A DNA stretch of 42,510 nt from T1Sed10-7 sp047921175 (GTDB lineage Bacteria > Actinomycetota > Nitriliruptoria > Nitriliruptorales > Nitriliruptoraceae). This document shows positions 1-8,739 of this stretch, piece after piece. Every line of letters begins with the position of its first letter. Position 1 is the stretch's first letter. The position numbers and the translations under genes are program-made. The stretch is from NCBI GenBank assembly GCA_047921175.1, contig JBLRWQ010000019.1, positions 1 through 42,510 on the forward strand, in the 5' to 3' direction. The notes beneath the pieces are model-generated. The model was not told where the DNA came from, made no database searches, and worked only from the letters and a program-made list of their open reading frames with translations.

Positions 1-297
1 CAGGTCGATGGGCTCGGCGCTGAGGGGTTGGCCACACTCGAGCTCCGGGTGAGCACTGCACCCGAGCCCGACCCCGCGCCAGGCCCTGACGTCGACGACA
101 GCGACACCGCCGTTGAGCAACCGGTCGAGGAACCGGTCGAGGAACCGGCCGAGGCGGACGTCCCGCAGCCGACGGCGGTGAACGCAGGGCTATCGCCCTC
201 GCTGCCGGTGGGGAGCATGCTGGCCGGCCTGCTGGGAGCGCTGCTGCTCGCCGTAGGGCTGATCGTCGGGCTGCGCGCCCGGTCCGAGCAGCGATGA
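1..297 (+). CDS. C-terminal end of a membrane-anchored surface protein (5' truncated by the window edge)
   Basis: The frame is open from base 1, so the true start lies outside the window. What is visible is the end of an extracellular domain, a Glu/Pro-rich stalk with repeated Pro-Val-Glu-Glu units, one transmembrane helix near the C terminus and a short basic tail (RARSEQR). This is the layout of a type I surface-anchored protein. Its TGA overlaps the ATG of the next gene (ATGA at 294-297), so it belongs to the same operon as the ECF transporter. I infer a substrate-capture or display role for the transporter; the missing N-terminal domain would decide this. Confidence 0.7.
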   Translation, partial: QVDGLGAEGLATLELRVSTAPEPDPAPGPDVDDSDTAVEQPVEEPVEEPAEADVPQPTAVNAGLSPSLPVGSMLAGLLGALLLAVGLIVGLRARSEQR

Positions 298-1316
298 CGT
301 CGCGACCCCGGACCGCCCGGGCCGTCACCCTCGTGGTGGCGCTGGCCAGCATGGTGCTGCTGGCCGGCCCGGGCGGGACCCCGGCTGCGGCCGACAGCTG
401 CGACGGGGTCTGGGTGGTCGTGGACGCCCGCGCCGCCGGGGGCACGATCACGACCCGCTGCGCCCCGGGTGATCCGTCGAGCGGCATGGCAGCGCTGCTT
501 GACGCGGGGCACGAGGTGACCGACGTGCCCCGCATCCCAGGGATGGTCTGCACCATCGACGCGCGCCCGGACCCGTGCAACAGCGCCCCGGCACATGCCT
601 ACTGGTCCTACTGGTACGCCGAGGCGGGTGGATCCTGGACCTACGCCACCACGGGCGCACGGACCCGGGATCCTTCCCCCGGCAGCGTCGAGGGCTGGCG
701 GTTCGGGGACGGCACCGCACCGCCCGGGATCGCCCCGCCAGCTGCGGCGGCACCGGCACCGGCACCGGCACCCACGCCGGCGCCGGCCCCGACACCCACG
801 CCGTCCGAGCCCGACCCGCCCTCGCAGGACCCGGCCCCGCCCGCTCCCGACGACGGCGACCGCGGCGATACCGCGGCACCCGGGCAGGACCCGGGCGTCT
901 CGCGAGCAGGGCCACCGGCAGCGGCGACGGGCACCGGGGACCGCTCCGGACCGACCGACCCCGCGGAGGACGATCCGGGCATCGAGGAGACCGAGGCTGC
1001 GAGCACGCGGGACCACCTCCTCGACCCGCGCGTGTCCCCGTCGCTGCCGACGCCCCGTCCGACAGCCCCCGTCGCCGACGCGGCCGCAACGGGTGGGAAC
1101 GCTCCTGCCGAGGAACCGCCCAGCGACGATCGGGTGGCGACCCGTGGCGAGGTCACCGACAGCACCGAGGTCGACGGGGCGAGTCTCGCCGCGAGCGCGA
1201 GCGAGGATCCGACCGGTCCCGCACCGATCGAACCGGTGCTGGCTGTCGGGCTGCTGGCCGGGCTCGGAGCGTTGACGTGGTGGCAGCATCGGCGGCGGGA
1301 TCGGGCCGTGGCGTGA
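294..1316 (+). CDS. Secreted DUF4430-like surface protein with Pro-rich stalk and C-terminal TM
   Basis: The 340-residue product has a signal peptide (about residues 1-33, basic start, hydrophobic core, Ala-Ala-Ala-Asp end). A globular domain of about 110 residues follows, with paired Cys and an aromatic stretch (YWSYWYAEAGGSW) ending in a Val-Glu-Gly-Trp-Arg-Phe strand. This resembles DUF4430-type, transcobalamin-C-terminal-like domains. Then come a long Pro/Ala/Thr stalk (PAPAPTP repeats), an acidic low-complexity region and one C-terminal helix (about 315-333) with a basic tail. It overlaps both neighbours by four bases. DUF4430-like proteins often sit next to ECF transporters. I infer a cell-surface ligand-binding partner, possibly for corrinoids; the ligand is not proven by sequence. 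Confidence 0.65.
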   Translation: MTSRPRTARAVTLVVALASMVLLAGPGGTPAAADSCDGVWVVVDARAAGGTITTRCAPGDPSSGMAALLDAGHEVTDVPRIPGMVCTIDARPDPCNSAPAHAYWSYWYAEAGGSWTYATTGARTRDPSPGSVEGWRFGDGTAPPGIAPPAAAAPAPAPAPTPAPAPTPTPSEPDPPSQDPAPPAPDDGDRGDTAAPGQDPGVSRAGPPAAATGTGDRSGPTDPAEDDPGIEETEAASTRDHLLDPRVSPSLPTPRPTAPVADAAATGGNAPAEEPPSDDRVATRGEVTDSTEVDGASLAASASEDPTGPAPIEPVLAVGLLAGLGALTWWQHRRRDRAVA

Positions 1317-2500
1317 GCGGCTGGCCGACGGGTGTGCCGCGTGCCCTGCATCCCGGTGCGTGGTGGCTGTGGGCGCTGGGGCTGGCGACCGCGGCGTCCC
1401 GGACGACCAACCCGTGGCTGCTGCTGCTGGTGCTCGCGGTCGCGGGGTACGTGGTGACCGCCCGACGGAGCGATGCCCCCTGGGCCCGGTCCTTCGCGGT
1501 GTTCCTGAAGCTCGGGCTGGTCGTCATCGTGATCCGGGTGGTGGCCCAGACCCTGTTCGGGGCCACGGTGGACGGCACCGTCCTGGTCGACCTGCCCGAG
1601 GTGCCGCTGCCGGCCTGGGCCGCCGGGGTGACCCTCGGCGGGCCCATCACCGACGTCGCGCTGGCCGCGGCCCTGGTCGACGGGTTGCGGCTCGCGACGA
1701 TGCTGGCCTGTATCGGGGCGGCGAACGCGCTCGCGAACCCCAAACGCCTCCTGGCCAGCGTCCCCGCGGCGCTCTACGAGGTCGGGGTCGCGGTCGTGGT
1801 CGCGCTGTCGTTCGCGCCGTCGCTGGTCACCTCGGTGCAGCGCATCCGGGCCGCCCGCCGGTTGCGCGGCCGCCCGGACCGGGGGCTGCGCTCCATCGTG
1901 ACCGTGGCCATGCCGGTGCTCGAGGACGCCCTCGAACGCTCCCTGGCGCTGGCCGCCGCGATGGACTCCCGCGGCTACGGCCGACGGGCCAGCGTGCCGG
2001 CCCGGACCCGGCGGCTCACCACCACCCTGACCTTGACCGGCCTGGCCGGCACCCTGGTCGGCCTCTACGGGCTGCTCGACGGCACCGGCCCGGCCGTGCT
2101 CGGAATGCCCGTCCTGCTGGCGGGCCTGGTCGTCGCCGCCGCGTCGCTCAGGACCGCAGGGGCGGGGGTCACCCGGACCCGCTACCGGCCCGACCCGTGG
2201 ATCGGCCCGGAATGGGTCACCGCCACCGCCGGGTTGGCCGCCGCCGCCGGCACCATCGCCACCTCGCTGCTGGAACCCGCCGCCCTCGACCCGGCCCCTT
2301 GGCCGCTGCTCGCGGTGCCGCTCCCGGCCGTCGCCACCATCGGGATCCTGGTCGCGCTGCTCCCCGCCTGGCTGACCCCCACGCCCCCGCGGACCGCCAG
2401 CGACCCGACCCGTCGTCGTCGCCCCGCCGCGACGCCCCACGGCACCGAACCGGCCGAGACCACCGCCCGGGTGACGACGAGCCAGGAGGCGGCCGCATGA
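1313..2500 (+). CDS. ECF transporter T component (CbiQ/EcfT family)
   Basis: A 395-residue polytopic membrane protein. I chose GTG 1313 because it overlaps the previous stop (GTGA) and opens directly into membrane sequence; the frame runs further upstream, but that part is only a shadow of the previous gene. It shows the T-component hallmarks: an Ala-rich coupling region with an AMDSRGYGR motif at about residue 217 (the family's Ala-Arg-Gly coupling motif) and several hydrophobic helices. EcfT joins the S component to the ATPases in energy-coupling-factor vitamin importers. The tail is longer and more hydrophobic than the usual 260-280 residue CbiQ. It overlaps the ATPase gene by four bases. 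Confidence 0.88.
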   Translation: MSGWPTGVPRALHPGAWWLWALGLATAASRTTNPWLLLLVLAVAGYVVTARRSDAPWARSFAVFLKLGLVVIVIRVVAQTLFGATVDGTVLVDLPEVPLPAWAAGVTLGGPITDVALAAALVDGLRLATMLACIGAANALANPKRLLASVPAALYEVGVAVVVALSFAPSLVTSVQRIRAARRLRGRPDRGLRSIVTVAMPVLEDALERSLALAAAMDSRGYGRRASVPARTRRLTTTLTLTGLAGTLVGLYGLLDGTGPAVLGMPVLLAGLVVAAASLRTAGAGVTRTRYRPDPWIGPEWVTATAGLAAAAGTIATSLLEPAALDPAPWPLLAVPLPAVATIGILVALLPAWLTPTPPRTASDPTRRRRPAATPHGTEPAETTARVTTSQEAAA

Positions 2501-4116
2501 TCGAGCTCCAGCAGGTGGGGGTGACCTACCACGGCGCCGACCGGCCGGCGCTGTGGGGGGTCGACCTGACCATCGAGGAGAGCGAGCTGTGCCTGGTCGT
2601 GGGGCGGACCGGTTCCGGTAAGTCCACGCTGCTGCGGACCTTGAACGGCCTCGTCCCGCACTTCACCGGCGGCACGCTGCACGGCCGGGTCACGATCGAC
2701 GGGCGCGACACCGCGACCCACCCGCCAAGGGAGTTCGCGGACCTGGTCGGCATGGTCGCCCAGGACCCCCGCGCCGGGTTCGTCACCGACGTGGTCGAGG
2801 ACGAGCTCGCCTACGGCATGGAGTCCCTCGGCCTGGCACCCGACGTGATGCGCCGACGCGTCGAGGAGACCCTCGACCTGCTCGGCCTCGTCGACCTACG
2901 CGGACGAGCGCTGGACACCCTGTCCGGCGGGGAACGCCAACGGGTCGCGATCGGCTCGGTCCTCACCGCCCACCCGGCAGTGCTGGTCCTGGATGAGCCC
3001 ACCTCGGCGCTCGACCCCCCCGCCGCCGAGGAGGTGCTCGCCACCCTCCACCGGCTCGTCCACGACCTCGGGCTGACCGTGGTGCTCGCCGAACACCGCC
3101 TCGAACGGGTCGTGCCGTTCGCGGACCGGATCGTCCACCTCCCTGGCGACGGCGCAGCCATCCAGGTCGGCAGCCCCGCCGAGATGATGGCCACCAGCCC
3201 CGTCGCCCCGCCCATCGTTGAGCTCGGCCGGCTCGCCGGCTGGGTCCCGCTGCCGCTGACGATCCGGGACGCGCGACGACAGGCCAAGGATCTGCGCCAC
3301 CAGCTCACCGACCTCCCACAGCCGGCCCGGCCCGTCAGACCCGTACCCGACACCCCCCCGGTGCTCCGGGCGGCGGGCCTGTCGGTGACCTACGGCTCGC
3401 ACGTTGCGCTGCGTGGGATCGACACGACCGTCGCGGCCGGCGAGATCGTCGCGGTCATGGGCCGCAACGGGGCCGGCAAGTCCACCCTGCTCCGCACCTG
3501 GACCGGCCTGACCCCACCGACCCGCGGGCTGGTCACCGTGGAGGGACACGACCCGGCCCGGCTCTCCCCCGCCGACCTCATCCGCCACGTCGCCCTCGTC
3601 CCCCAGGAACCTGCCGACCTGCTCTACGCCGAGACCGTCGCCGCGGAGTGCGCCGCCGCCGACCACGACACCGGGCTCCCCGACGGCACGACCGCAACGC
3701 TGCTGGAACGCCTCGTCCCCGGCCTGGACCCGGCACAGCATCCCCGCGACCTGTCCGAAGGGCAGCGGCTCGGGCTCGTGCTCGCCATCCAACTGGTCGG
3801 CGACCCGCCCGTGCTCCTGCTCGACGAACCCACCCGCGGGCTCGACTACGACGCGAAGCATCGTCTCAGCACCCTGCTCCGCGAGCAGGCCACCCGCGGG
3901 CGGACGATCGTGCTCGCGACCCACGACGTGGAACTGGCCGCTGCGGTGTCCACCCGCACGATCGTGCTCGCCGACGGCGAGATCGTCGTCGACGGCCCCA
4001 CCCACGAGGTCGTGGTCGGCTCCCCTGCCTTCGCCCCCCAGGTCACCAAGATCCTCGCGCCCCTACCCTGGCTCACCGTCGCCGAGGTCCGTACCAGCCT
4101 CGAGGTGGCGTCATGA
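2497..4116 (+). CDS. ECF transporter ATPase, two ABC domains fused (EcfA1-EcfA2 type)
   Basis: The 539-residue product contains two complete ABC domains. Domain 1 has Walker A GRTGSGKS (36-43), signature LSGGE (142-146) and Walker B followed by DEPT (166-169). Domain 2, starting near 288, has GRNGAGKS (322-329), a variant signature LSEGQ (419-423) and a second DEPT near 443. Most ECF systems use two separate ATPases; here both are in one chain, as in YkoD-type systems. It powers uptake by rotating the S component in the membrane. ATG 2497 overlaps the T-component stop, and its own stop overlaps the S-component start, so translation is coupled. Confidence 0.92.
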   Translation: MIELQQVGVTYHGADRPALWGVDLTIEESELCLVVGRTGSGKSTLLRTLNGLVPHFTGGTLHGRVTIDGRDTATHPPREFADLVGMVAQDPRAGFVTDVVEDELAYGMESLGLAPDVMRRRVEETLDLLGLVDLRGRALDTLSGGERQRVAIGSVLTAHPAVLVLDEPTSALDPPAAEEVLATLHRLVHDLGLTVVLAEHRLERVVPFADRIVHLPGDGAAIQVGSPAEMMATSPVAPPIVELGRLAGWVPLPLTIRDARRQAKDLRHQLTDLPQPARPVRPVPDTPPVLRAAGLSVTYGSHVALRGIDTTVAAGEIVAVMGRNGAGKSTLLRTWTGLTPPTRGLVTVEGHDPARLSPADLIRHVALVPQEPADLLYAETVAAECAAADHDTGLPDGTTATLLERLVPGLDPAQHPRDLSEGQRLGLVLAIQLVGDPPVLLLDEPTRGLDYDAKHRLSTLLREQATRGRTIVLATHDVELAAAVSTRTIVLADGEIVVDGPTHEVVVGSPAFAPQVTKILAPLPWLTVAEVRTSLEVAS

Positions 4117-4970
4117 CCACCATCGAACCCGCCGAGATGCAGAGCACCGGTCCGGGAGCAGCGACCCGCCGGACGCGCAGCCAGCTCCGGCTCGGCTGGC
4201 GGTCGGTCGCGGCACTGCTGCTCGTGAGCCTGATCGGGGTCATCGCCTTCGGCTGGCCACTGCTCGCCAGCCCCGACAGCGGCCTCGCCCACGCCTCCGA
4301 CGCCCCCCTGCTGTTCGCGCTGCTGCTCCCGCTGCTGCTCGGCGTGGTCCTCGCCCAGCTCGCCGAGGGCGGCATGGACGCCAAGACCGTCGCGATGCTC
4401 GGCGTCCTCGCCGCGGTCGGCGCGGCGCTGCGCCCGCTGGGCACCGGCATCGCCGGGTTCGAACCCGTCTTCTTCCTCCTCGTCCTCGCCGGCCGCGCCT
4501 ACGGGCCGGGGTTCGGGTTCGTGCTCGGAGCCATGACCCTGTTCACCTCCGCCCTGCTCACCGCCGGCGTCGGACCCTGGCTGCCCTTCCAGATGCTCGG
4601 CGCCGCCTGGGTCGGTGCCGGCGCCGGCCTGCTCCCTCGCGCCCACGGACGCCGGGAACTGGCCCTGCTCGCCGGCTACGCCGCCATCGCCGGCCTGCTC
4701 TACGGCCTCGCCCTCAACCTGTCGTTCTGGCCCTTCCTCATCGGGACCGAGAGCACCATCGCCTTCACCGCCGGGGACCCGCTGCTCGCCAACCTCGGCC
4801 GGTTCCTGGCCTTCACCCTGGTCACCTCCCTCGGGTTCGACGTGCCCCGGGCGGTGGTGACGGCGACGCTCGTGCTGCTGACCGGCCGGCCGATCCTCCG
4901 GGCGCTCCGGCGTGCCGGACGCCGCGCCGCGTTCGACACCCCCATCACCTTCGATACCGGTCCGAGCTGA
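4113..4970 (+). CDS. ECF transporter S component (substrate-binding membrane protein)
   Basis: A 285-residue protein with a polar N terminus (about 28 residues) and about six to eight hydrophobic segments, including a Gly-rich GRAYGPGFGFVLGA stretch and LPFQMLGAAWVGAGAGLLP, typical of ECF S components. It defines substrate specificity. It ends the operon. The S component family, the double ATPase and the neighbouring DUF4430-like surface proteins resemble actinobacterial systems predicted to import cobalamin-type compounds. A nearby corrinoid-dependent reductive dehalogenase makes that attractive but does not prove it. A B12 riboswitch, if there is one, would lie outside the window. Confidence 0.85.
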   Translation: MTTIEPAEMQSTGPGAATRRTRSQLRLGWRSVAALLLVSLIGVIAFGWPLLASPDSGLAHASDAPLLFALLLPLLLGVVLAQLAEGGMDAKTVAMLGVLAAVGAALRPLGTGIAGFEPVFFLLVLAGRAYGPGFGFVLGAMTLFTSALLTAGVGPWLPFQMLGAAWVGAGAGLLPRAHGRRELALLAGYAAIAGLLYGLALNLSFWPFLIGTESTIAFTAGDPLLANLGRFLAFTLVTSLGFDVPRAVVTATLVLLTGRPILRALRRAGRRAAFDTPITFDTGPS

Positions 4971-5042
4971 CGCCTCCCGACGGCCCACCGGCCACCGAAC
5001 CCAAGAGAGCGCGGGGCTCCAGCGATCGCTGTCGACGGGTGC

Positions 5043-5429
5043 CTATCGGTCGGCGTACTCCTCGATGTAGCGCACCACGTCGGCGATGTCCTGGTTCGAC
5101 AGGATGTGCTCGTAGTTCTCCCGGTCGTGGCCGGCGATCCCGCCGCCGAGGAGCGACTGCGCGCTCACCCGGGCGCTCGGTTGGAGCTCGTCGAGGTCGG
5201 ACGCGATGATCGAGCTGGCGCCAGCGTCGCGGAACGAGTGGCACGAGGCGCAGGAGGGCTCGAAGGTGATGTAGAGCTCACGGCCACGGTCGAGGTCCGG
5301 GTCCAGCCCGAGGACCTCATCGACCCGGTTCGAGCCGGTGCTGTTGGCGGCGAGCGCGAACACCAGGCTGGCAGCGACCAGCGATGCGCTGATGATGACG
5401 ACCAGCCGGTCGATGAGATGGTGACGCAC
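5043..5429 (-). CDS. Membrane-anchored class I-like cytochrome c
   Basis: The 128-residue product has an uncleaved-looking N-terminal helix (about 7-28), then a soluble domain with one heme-binding CASCH motif (60-64). The C terminus has the helical ending of small c-type cytochromes. No methionine occurs after the start codon, so the usual His/Met axial ligation is impossible; His101 or His107 could be the sixth ligand. It lies 39 bases downstream of the flavin/heme reductase gene on the same strand and is probably cotranscribed. I infer an electron-transfer role on the outer face of the cytoplasmic membrane. Confidence 0.85.
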   Translation of the reverse strand: MRHHLIDRLVVIISASLVAASLVFALAANSTGSNRVDEVLGLDPDLDRGRELYITFEPSCASCHSFRDAGASSIIASDLDELQPSARVSAQSLLGGGIAGHDRENYEHILSNQDIADVVRYIEEYADR

Positions 5430-5468
5430 GGTGGTCCCTCCTGGCCACGAACGGCCGCGATGCGACGG

Positions 5469-6785
5469 CTAGATCAGGTCGAACCGCTCGGAGCTGATCC
5501 GCTCCCGCGGGATCCCCGCGTCGAGGAGCAGCGGCTCGACCGCGTCCATCATCGCCGGCGGGCCACACACGAAGTAGGCGTACCGGGCCGGCCTGGCCGG
5601 CAACCACCGTTCGAGCAGGTCGGCATCGACGACCCCCGTCTCACCCGGCCAGTCCTCCGGCGGCCGCTCGAGGACCCTCACCACCTGCAGATCGAGGCGT
5701 GACCGCAGCTCATCGAACTCCGCGTCGTAGATCACGTCGTCAGCCGTCGCGTTCGCGTAGAGCAGCAGCATCGGCCGCTGGTCCTCCACGTCCGCCAACG
5801 TGCGCAGCATCGAGATGATCGGGGAGATGCCCACCCCCCCGGCGATGAAGACGAACCCGGCCGCCTGGTTCCGGGCGTAGCTGAACGCACCGTACGGGCC
5901 GTCCACGTAGGCCCGGGCACCCGGTTCCAGCTCACGCAACCGCCGGGTGTCGTCACCCAGCTCCTTGATCGTGAACTCCAACTCCTCGACCCGCTCGGCA
6001 CTGGAGGAGAACGAGAAGGGATGCTCCCGGACCGACCACGGCGGACGATCGAGACGCAACCAGGCGAACTGTCCGGCGATGAACCGGAGCCCGCCGTGCC
6101 CGTCGGGGACCAGGGTCAACCGCCACGCGTCTCCCGGCATCGCATCGACCGCAGCGACCCGGTAGGGCCGCCGCGCCAGCTGCAGCGGCCGGAGCACCCG
6201 GACGTAGAGCAGCAGGCCGATCAGCCCCAGCGACATCGCGAACCACACGAAGCGCCGGAACGGCCCCGACACGTAGTAGCCGACACGTTCGATGTGGACC
6301 AGCGCCGTGGCGACGACACCGATCGCCAGCAGCCCGTGGGTGACCCGCCACAGCTCGTAGGACAGACGCAGCCGCCGACGCCACACCGACGCGCCGATCA
6401 GGATGGCCAGCAGCACCACCGAGACGATCCCGAACACCCCCGCCGTCGTCGTGGTGGACGGCACGAACAACCGGAACCAGCTCGGGTCCTGGACCAGCAG
6501 CATGGCCGGGTGCGCCAGCACGAGCGCGAGAGCGACGAACGAGATCTGGCGATGGAAACGCAGGACCGCATCGAGGCCGAACGGCGCATCCACCGGATGG
6601 AACCGGGCCGTCAACGCGAGCTGGAGCCCCAGCATCGCGAGCCCGACGAACCCGATCCCCATCGACAGATCCGCCCACCAGCCACGACCCGACGGCCCGT
6701 CACCGACCAACATCAGGAACATCGGCGCCACGACCGCCGCGAGGTAGATCGCCGACCACTTCATGGCCGACAGCACGCTCAACAT
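5469..6785 (-). CDS. Bis-heme ferric-reductase-like membrane flavoprotein with FAD/NAD(P)H domain
   Basis: The 438-residue product combines an N-terminal six-helix ferric-reductase-like domain with a C-terminal ferredoxin-reductase-type module. Likely heme ligands are His78/His92 and His150/His164, each pair 14 apart as in the family. The FAD motif HPFSFSS is at 255-261, the nucleotide-binding GGVGISP at 316-322 and CGPP at 407-410. It should move electrons from NAD(P)H through FAD and two hemes across the membrane. It lies between the rdhAB genes and the cytochrome c gene on the same strand, but a strong hairpin separates it from rdhB. I infer that it feeds the cytochrome or the exported dehalogenase; true ferric reductase activity is the main alternative. 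Confidence 0.88.
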   Translation of the reverse strand: MLSVLSAMKWSAIYLAAVVAPMFLMLVGDGPSGRGWWADLSMGIGFVGLAMLGLQLALTARFHPVDAPFGLDAVLRFHRQISFVALALVLAHPAMLLVQDPSWFRLFVPSTTTTAGVFGIVSVVLLAILIGASVWRRRLRLSYELWRVTHGLLAIGVVATALVHIERVGYYVSGPFRRFVWFAMSLGLIGLLLYVRVLRPLQLARRPYRVAAVDAMPGDAWRLTLVPDGHGGLRFIAGQFAWLRLDRPPWSVREHPFSFSSSAERVEELEFTIKELGDDTRRLRELEPGARAYVDGPYGAFSYARNQAAGFVFIAGGVGISPIISMLRTLADVEDQRPMLLLYANATADDVIYDAEFDELRSRLDLQVVRVLERPPEDWPGETGVVDADLLERWLPARPARYAYFVCGPPAMMDAVEPLLLDAGIPRERISSERFDLI

Positions 6786-6837
6786 CCGTTCCCACCTCCG
6801 TCGAAGGACGCGAACACCGCCCGACCATCACCGAGCA

Positions 6838-6867
6838 ACCGCCCGAGCGCACCTGCGCTCGGGCGGT
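6838..6867 (-). terminator. Hairpin downstream of rdhB (13-bp perfect stem)
   Basis: ACCGCCCGAGCGC and its exact complement flank a 4-base loop. No U-run follows on the minus strand, so it is terminator-like rather than a textbook intrinsic terminator. It sits between rdhB and the reductase gene and may set their relative expression. Confidence 0.6.
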
Positions 6868-6903
6868 CAACACCTCCGGTACCCGGCGGGCACCAGCGAC
6901 GGC

Positions 6904-7221
6904 TCACGCCGATGCGTGCTCCACCGTGCCCGCGGGACTCCCCGCGTCACGCTCACCGGACCGACGCCCCGACAGCCAGACCGCGAGCCCCCCGACGATC
7001 ACCCCGGGAACGGCGAACGCGGCCAGACCCAGCCACGCAGCCCGCGGCTCGGACTCGACCATCGACCCCGCGAACACCTCGATCCCGATGAGCACGAACA
7101 CCACCGCGACCACGCCCAGCAGCCAGCTGTACCAGGGGACGCTCACCTCCTCACGACGGCTGTACTGCACGGCCATCAGCACCCCGGCTCCGACGAGTAT
7201 CCCAACGATCAACCACAACAT
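6904..7221 (-). CDS. rdhB: RdhB-like membrane anchor of the reductive dehalogenase
   Basis: A 105-residue protein with three predicted transmembrane helices (about 2-19, 31-52 and 61-83) and a short hydrophilic tail. Length, topology and the Glu-Ser-Glu-Pro turn before the third helix match RdhB/PceB anchors, which hold the exported catalytic subunit RdhA at the membrane. Its start lies 31 bases behind the rdhA stop, with a GGAG ribosome site, so the two genes form the usual rdhAB pair. The sequence is divergent, and identification rests on topology plus position directly behind rdhA. Confidence 0.75.
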   Translation of the reverse strand: MLWLIVGILVGAGVLMAVQYSRREEVSVPWYSWLLGVVAVVFVLIGIEVFAGSMVESEPRAAWLGLAAFAVPGVIVGGLAVWLSGRRSGERDAGSPAGTVEHASA

Positions 7222-7252
7222 ATCCGTCTCCGTTTCGGTTCGGTCGAGCCGC

Positions 7253-8695
7253 TCAGGCCTGGACGGTCGCGGTCCGCTGCGTGTCGATGCCGTACTCCGG
7301 CAGGTCGAGCGACCACCACTCGGCCGGGTCGCGCTCCCCGTAGCCGAACGCGTCGTCCATGCTGCGGAAGAACCCGTTGAACAGCCCCGTCGTCGCCGAC
7401 GTCGCCTTCACCAGGCCGTGGACCAGCGTCTCGTCCTTCTTCGCGTACGGGCAGACCGAGAAGCAGATGCCGCAGTTGGTGCCCGGGCCGGTGCGCCAGT
7501 ACTCCATGCAGGACGGCGAGTCCTCGAACCAGGCCTTGTGCCCCGGTTCGTTCCAGTCGCCCCTCGTCTCCCAGAACGGCTCGTCCTCGAAGCTGAGCGA
7601 GTCGCTCGGGCACTCCTCGGCGCAGATCTTGCAGGTCTCGCAGAACCGCATGATGCCGGCATCGATCGGCTTGGTCGGCTCCAGCGGCAGATCCGTGACG
7701 AGCTTGAAGACCCGGACCATCGGCCCGAACTCCGGGGTGATCATGCGGTTCAGGCGCGACATCTCCCCGAGCCCAGCGAGGACCCCGAAGGCTGGCGAGA
7801 TGCCGAGCGCGTTGATGCTCGCTTCGCCGAGCGCTTCGTAGCCGATCCCGACGAGGAAGCGCTGCAGCATGGCTTGGATCTGCGTGAACCTGGCGTAGCA
7901 GATTCCGGTGGTCTGCCCACCGATCGGGGTGGGTGACAGCCGCATCGTCTCCTCGGACATCTGGACCGTGTAGGTGATCACCCAACGGGCCGACAGCGGG
8001 ATCACCCGCTTGTCGTCCGTCTCGTAGCCGAGGTCGACGTCCTCGAACTCGAGCACCTTCCCGTCCGGGTCCTGCGAGTAGATGAGCTTCTCCGTCGTGT
8101 CCGGGTCGAGTTCCACGAAGCCGACCGTGGCCGCCCCCATGTGACGCAACGCCGCACGGATCATGTTGGCGTTCTCGGTCGGGGTGCCCTCCCAACGCGG
8201 AACTCCGAGCGACTCCGGGGTGTCGATGCCTTCCCGCGGGGGCAGGAACGTCATCGGGACCCGGGCGGTGCCCCCGTTGGCGGCGTTCAGCGACCAGTCG
8301 CGCAGGCCATAGCCGGGCTCGTTGTCCAGGATGCGACGGAGCTTGTTCTCCGCGGAGATCGCGCCCATCTGCTCGACGCGCTCCTCGCCCACGTACCCGG
8401 CGAGTCCCGGTCCTCGGACCGTGCGCGTCATCTCGCTGATGCGCTCCTTCTCGCCCCAACGGATCTCGGTCGTCGGTTCGTCCACGGTCCGGACCCACCA
8501 GGGCCGCTTGTGGATCGAGTCGCCACCGTTCGCGCCCTGCGCCGCCTCGTCCAGGCCCTGCGCGAACGCCGGTGAGCTCGCACCCTTGCTGATAGCTGCA
8601 CTCGCCGCCACCACCCCGGCGGTGCCTCCCGTCAACCGGAAGAAGTCTCGGCGCGACACCCCCCGCTTCTGTGCCCTGCGCTCATCGGTTGCCAT
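7253..8695 (-). CDS. rdhA: Reductive dehalogenase catalytic subunit (Tat-exported, corrinoid/2 x 4Fe-4S)
   Basis: I chose ATG 8695 (480 residues) because an AGGAGGAAGGG stretch precedes it; an in-frame ATG at 8728 would add 11 residues but has no ribosome site. A twin-arginine signal (SRRDFF, residues 14-19) ends near Ala-Phe-Ala-Gln. The RdhA core follows, with the family stretches GLGEMSRLNRMITPEFGP and TDLPL. Two ferredoxin-type clusters are complete: CETCKICAEECP (Cys352, 355, 358, 362) and Cys396 plus CGICFSVCP (408, 411, 415). Such enzymes use cobalamin to remove halide from organohalides outside the cytoplasmic membrane. Tat signal and RdhB partner indicate the respiratory, not catabolic, type. 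The substrate cannot be deduced. No selenocysteine codon is present. Confidence 0.93.
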   Translation of the reverse strand: MATDERRAQKRGVSRRDFFRLTGGTAGVVAASAAISKGASSPAFAQGLDEAAQGANGGDSIHKRPWWVRTVDEPTTEIRWGEKERISEMTRTVRGPGLAGYVGEERVEQMGAISAENKLRRILDNEPGYGLRDWSLNAANGGTARVPMTFLPPREGIDTPESLGVPRWEGTPTENANMIRAALRHMGAATVGFVELDPDTTEKLIYSQDPDGKVLEFEDVDLGYETDDKRVIPLSARWVITYTVQMSEETMRLSPTPIGGQTTGICYARFTQIQAMLQRFLVGIGYEALGEASINALGISPAFGVLAGLGEMSRLNRMITPEFGPMVRVFKLVTDLPLEPTKPIDAGIMRFCETCKICAEECPSDSLSFEDEPFWETRGDWNEPGHKAWFEDSPSCMEYWRTGPGTNCGICFSVCPYAKKDETLVHGLVKATSATTGLFNGFFRSMDDAFGYGERDPAEWWSLDLPEYGIDTQRTATVQA

Positions 8696-8739
8696 GATCT
8701 GCGTCCCTTCCTCCTGGGTTCGTGTCATCTGATCAAAGG

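Noticed and set aside
448..1089. Long minus-strand frame opposite the secreted protein gene
   Set aside because: Composition is Arg/Pro/Gly noise typical of antisense frames in GC-rich DNA; no domain, start site or neighbour logic. The other long antisense frames in the window were dropped for the same reason.
575..1312. N-terminal extension of the T-component gene
   Set aside because: The upstream part is a shadow of the secreted protein gene; GTG 1313 overlapping the previous stop is the natural start.
5020..5031. Palindrome CAGCGATCGCTG between convergent genes
   Set aside because: 12-bp self-complement without a loop or U-run; too little to call a terminator or operator.
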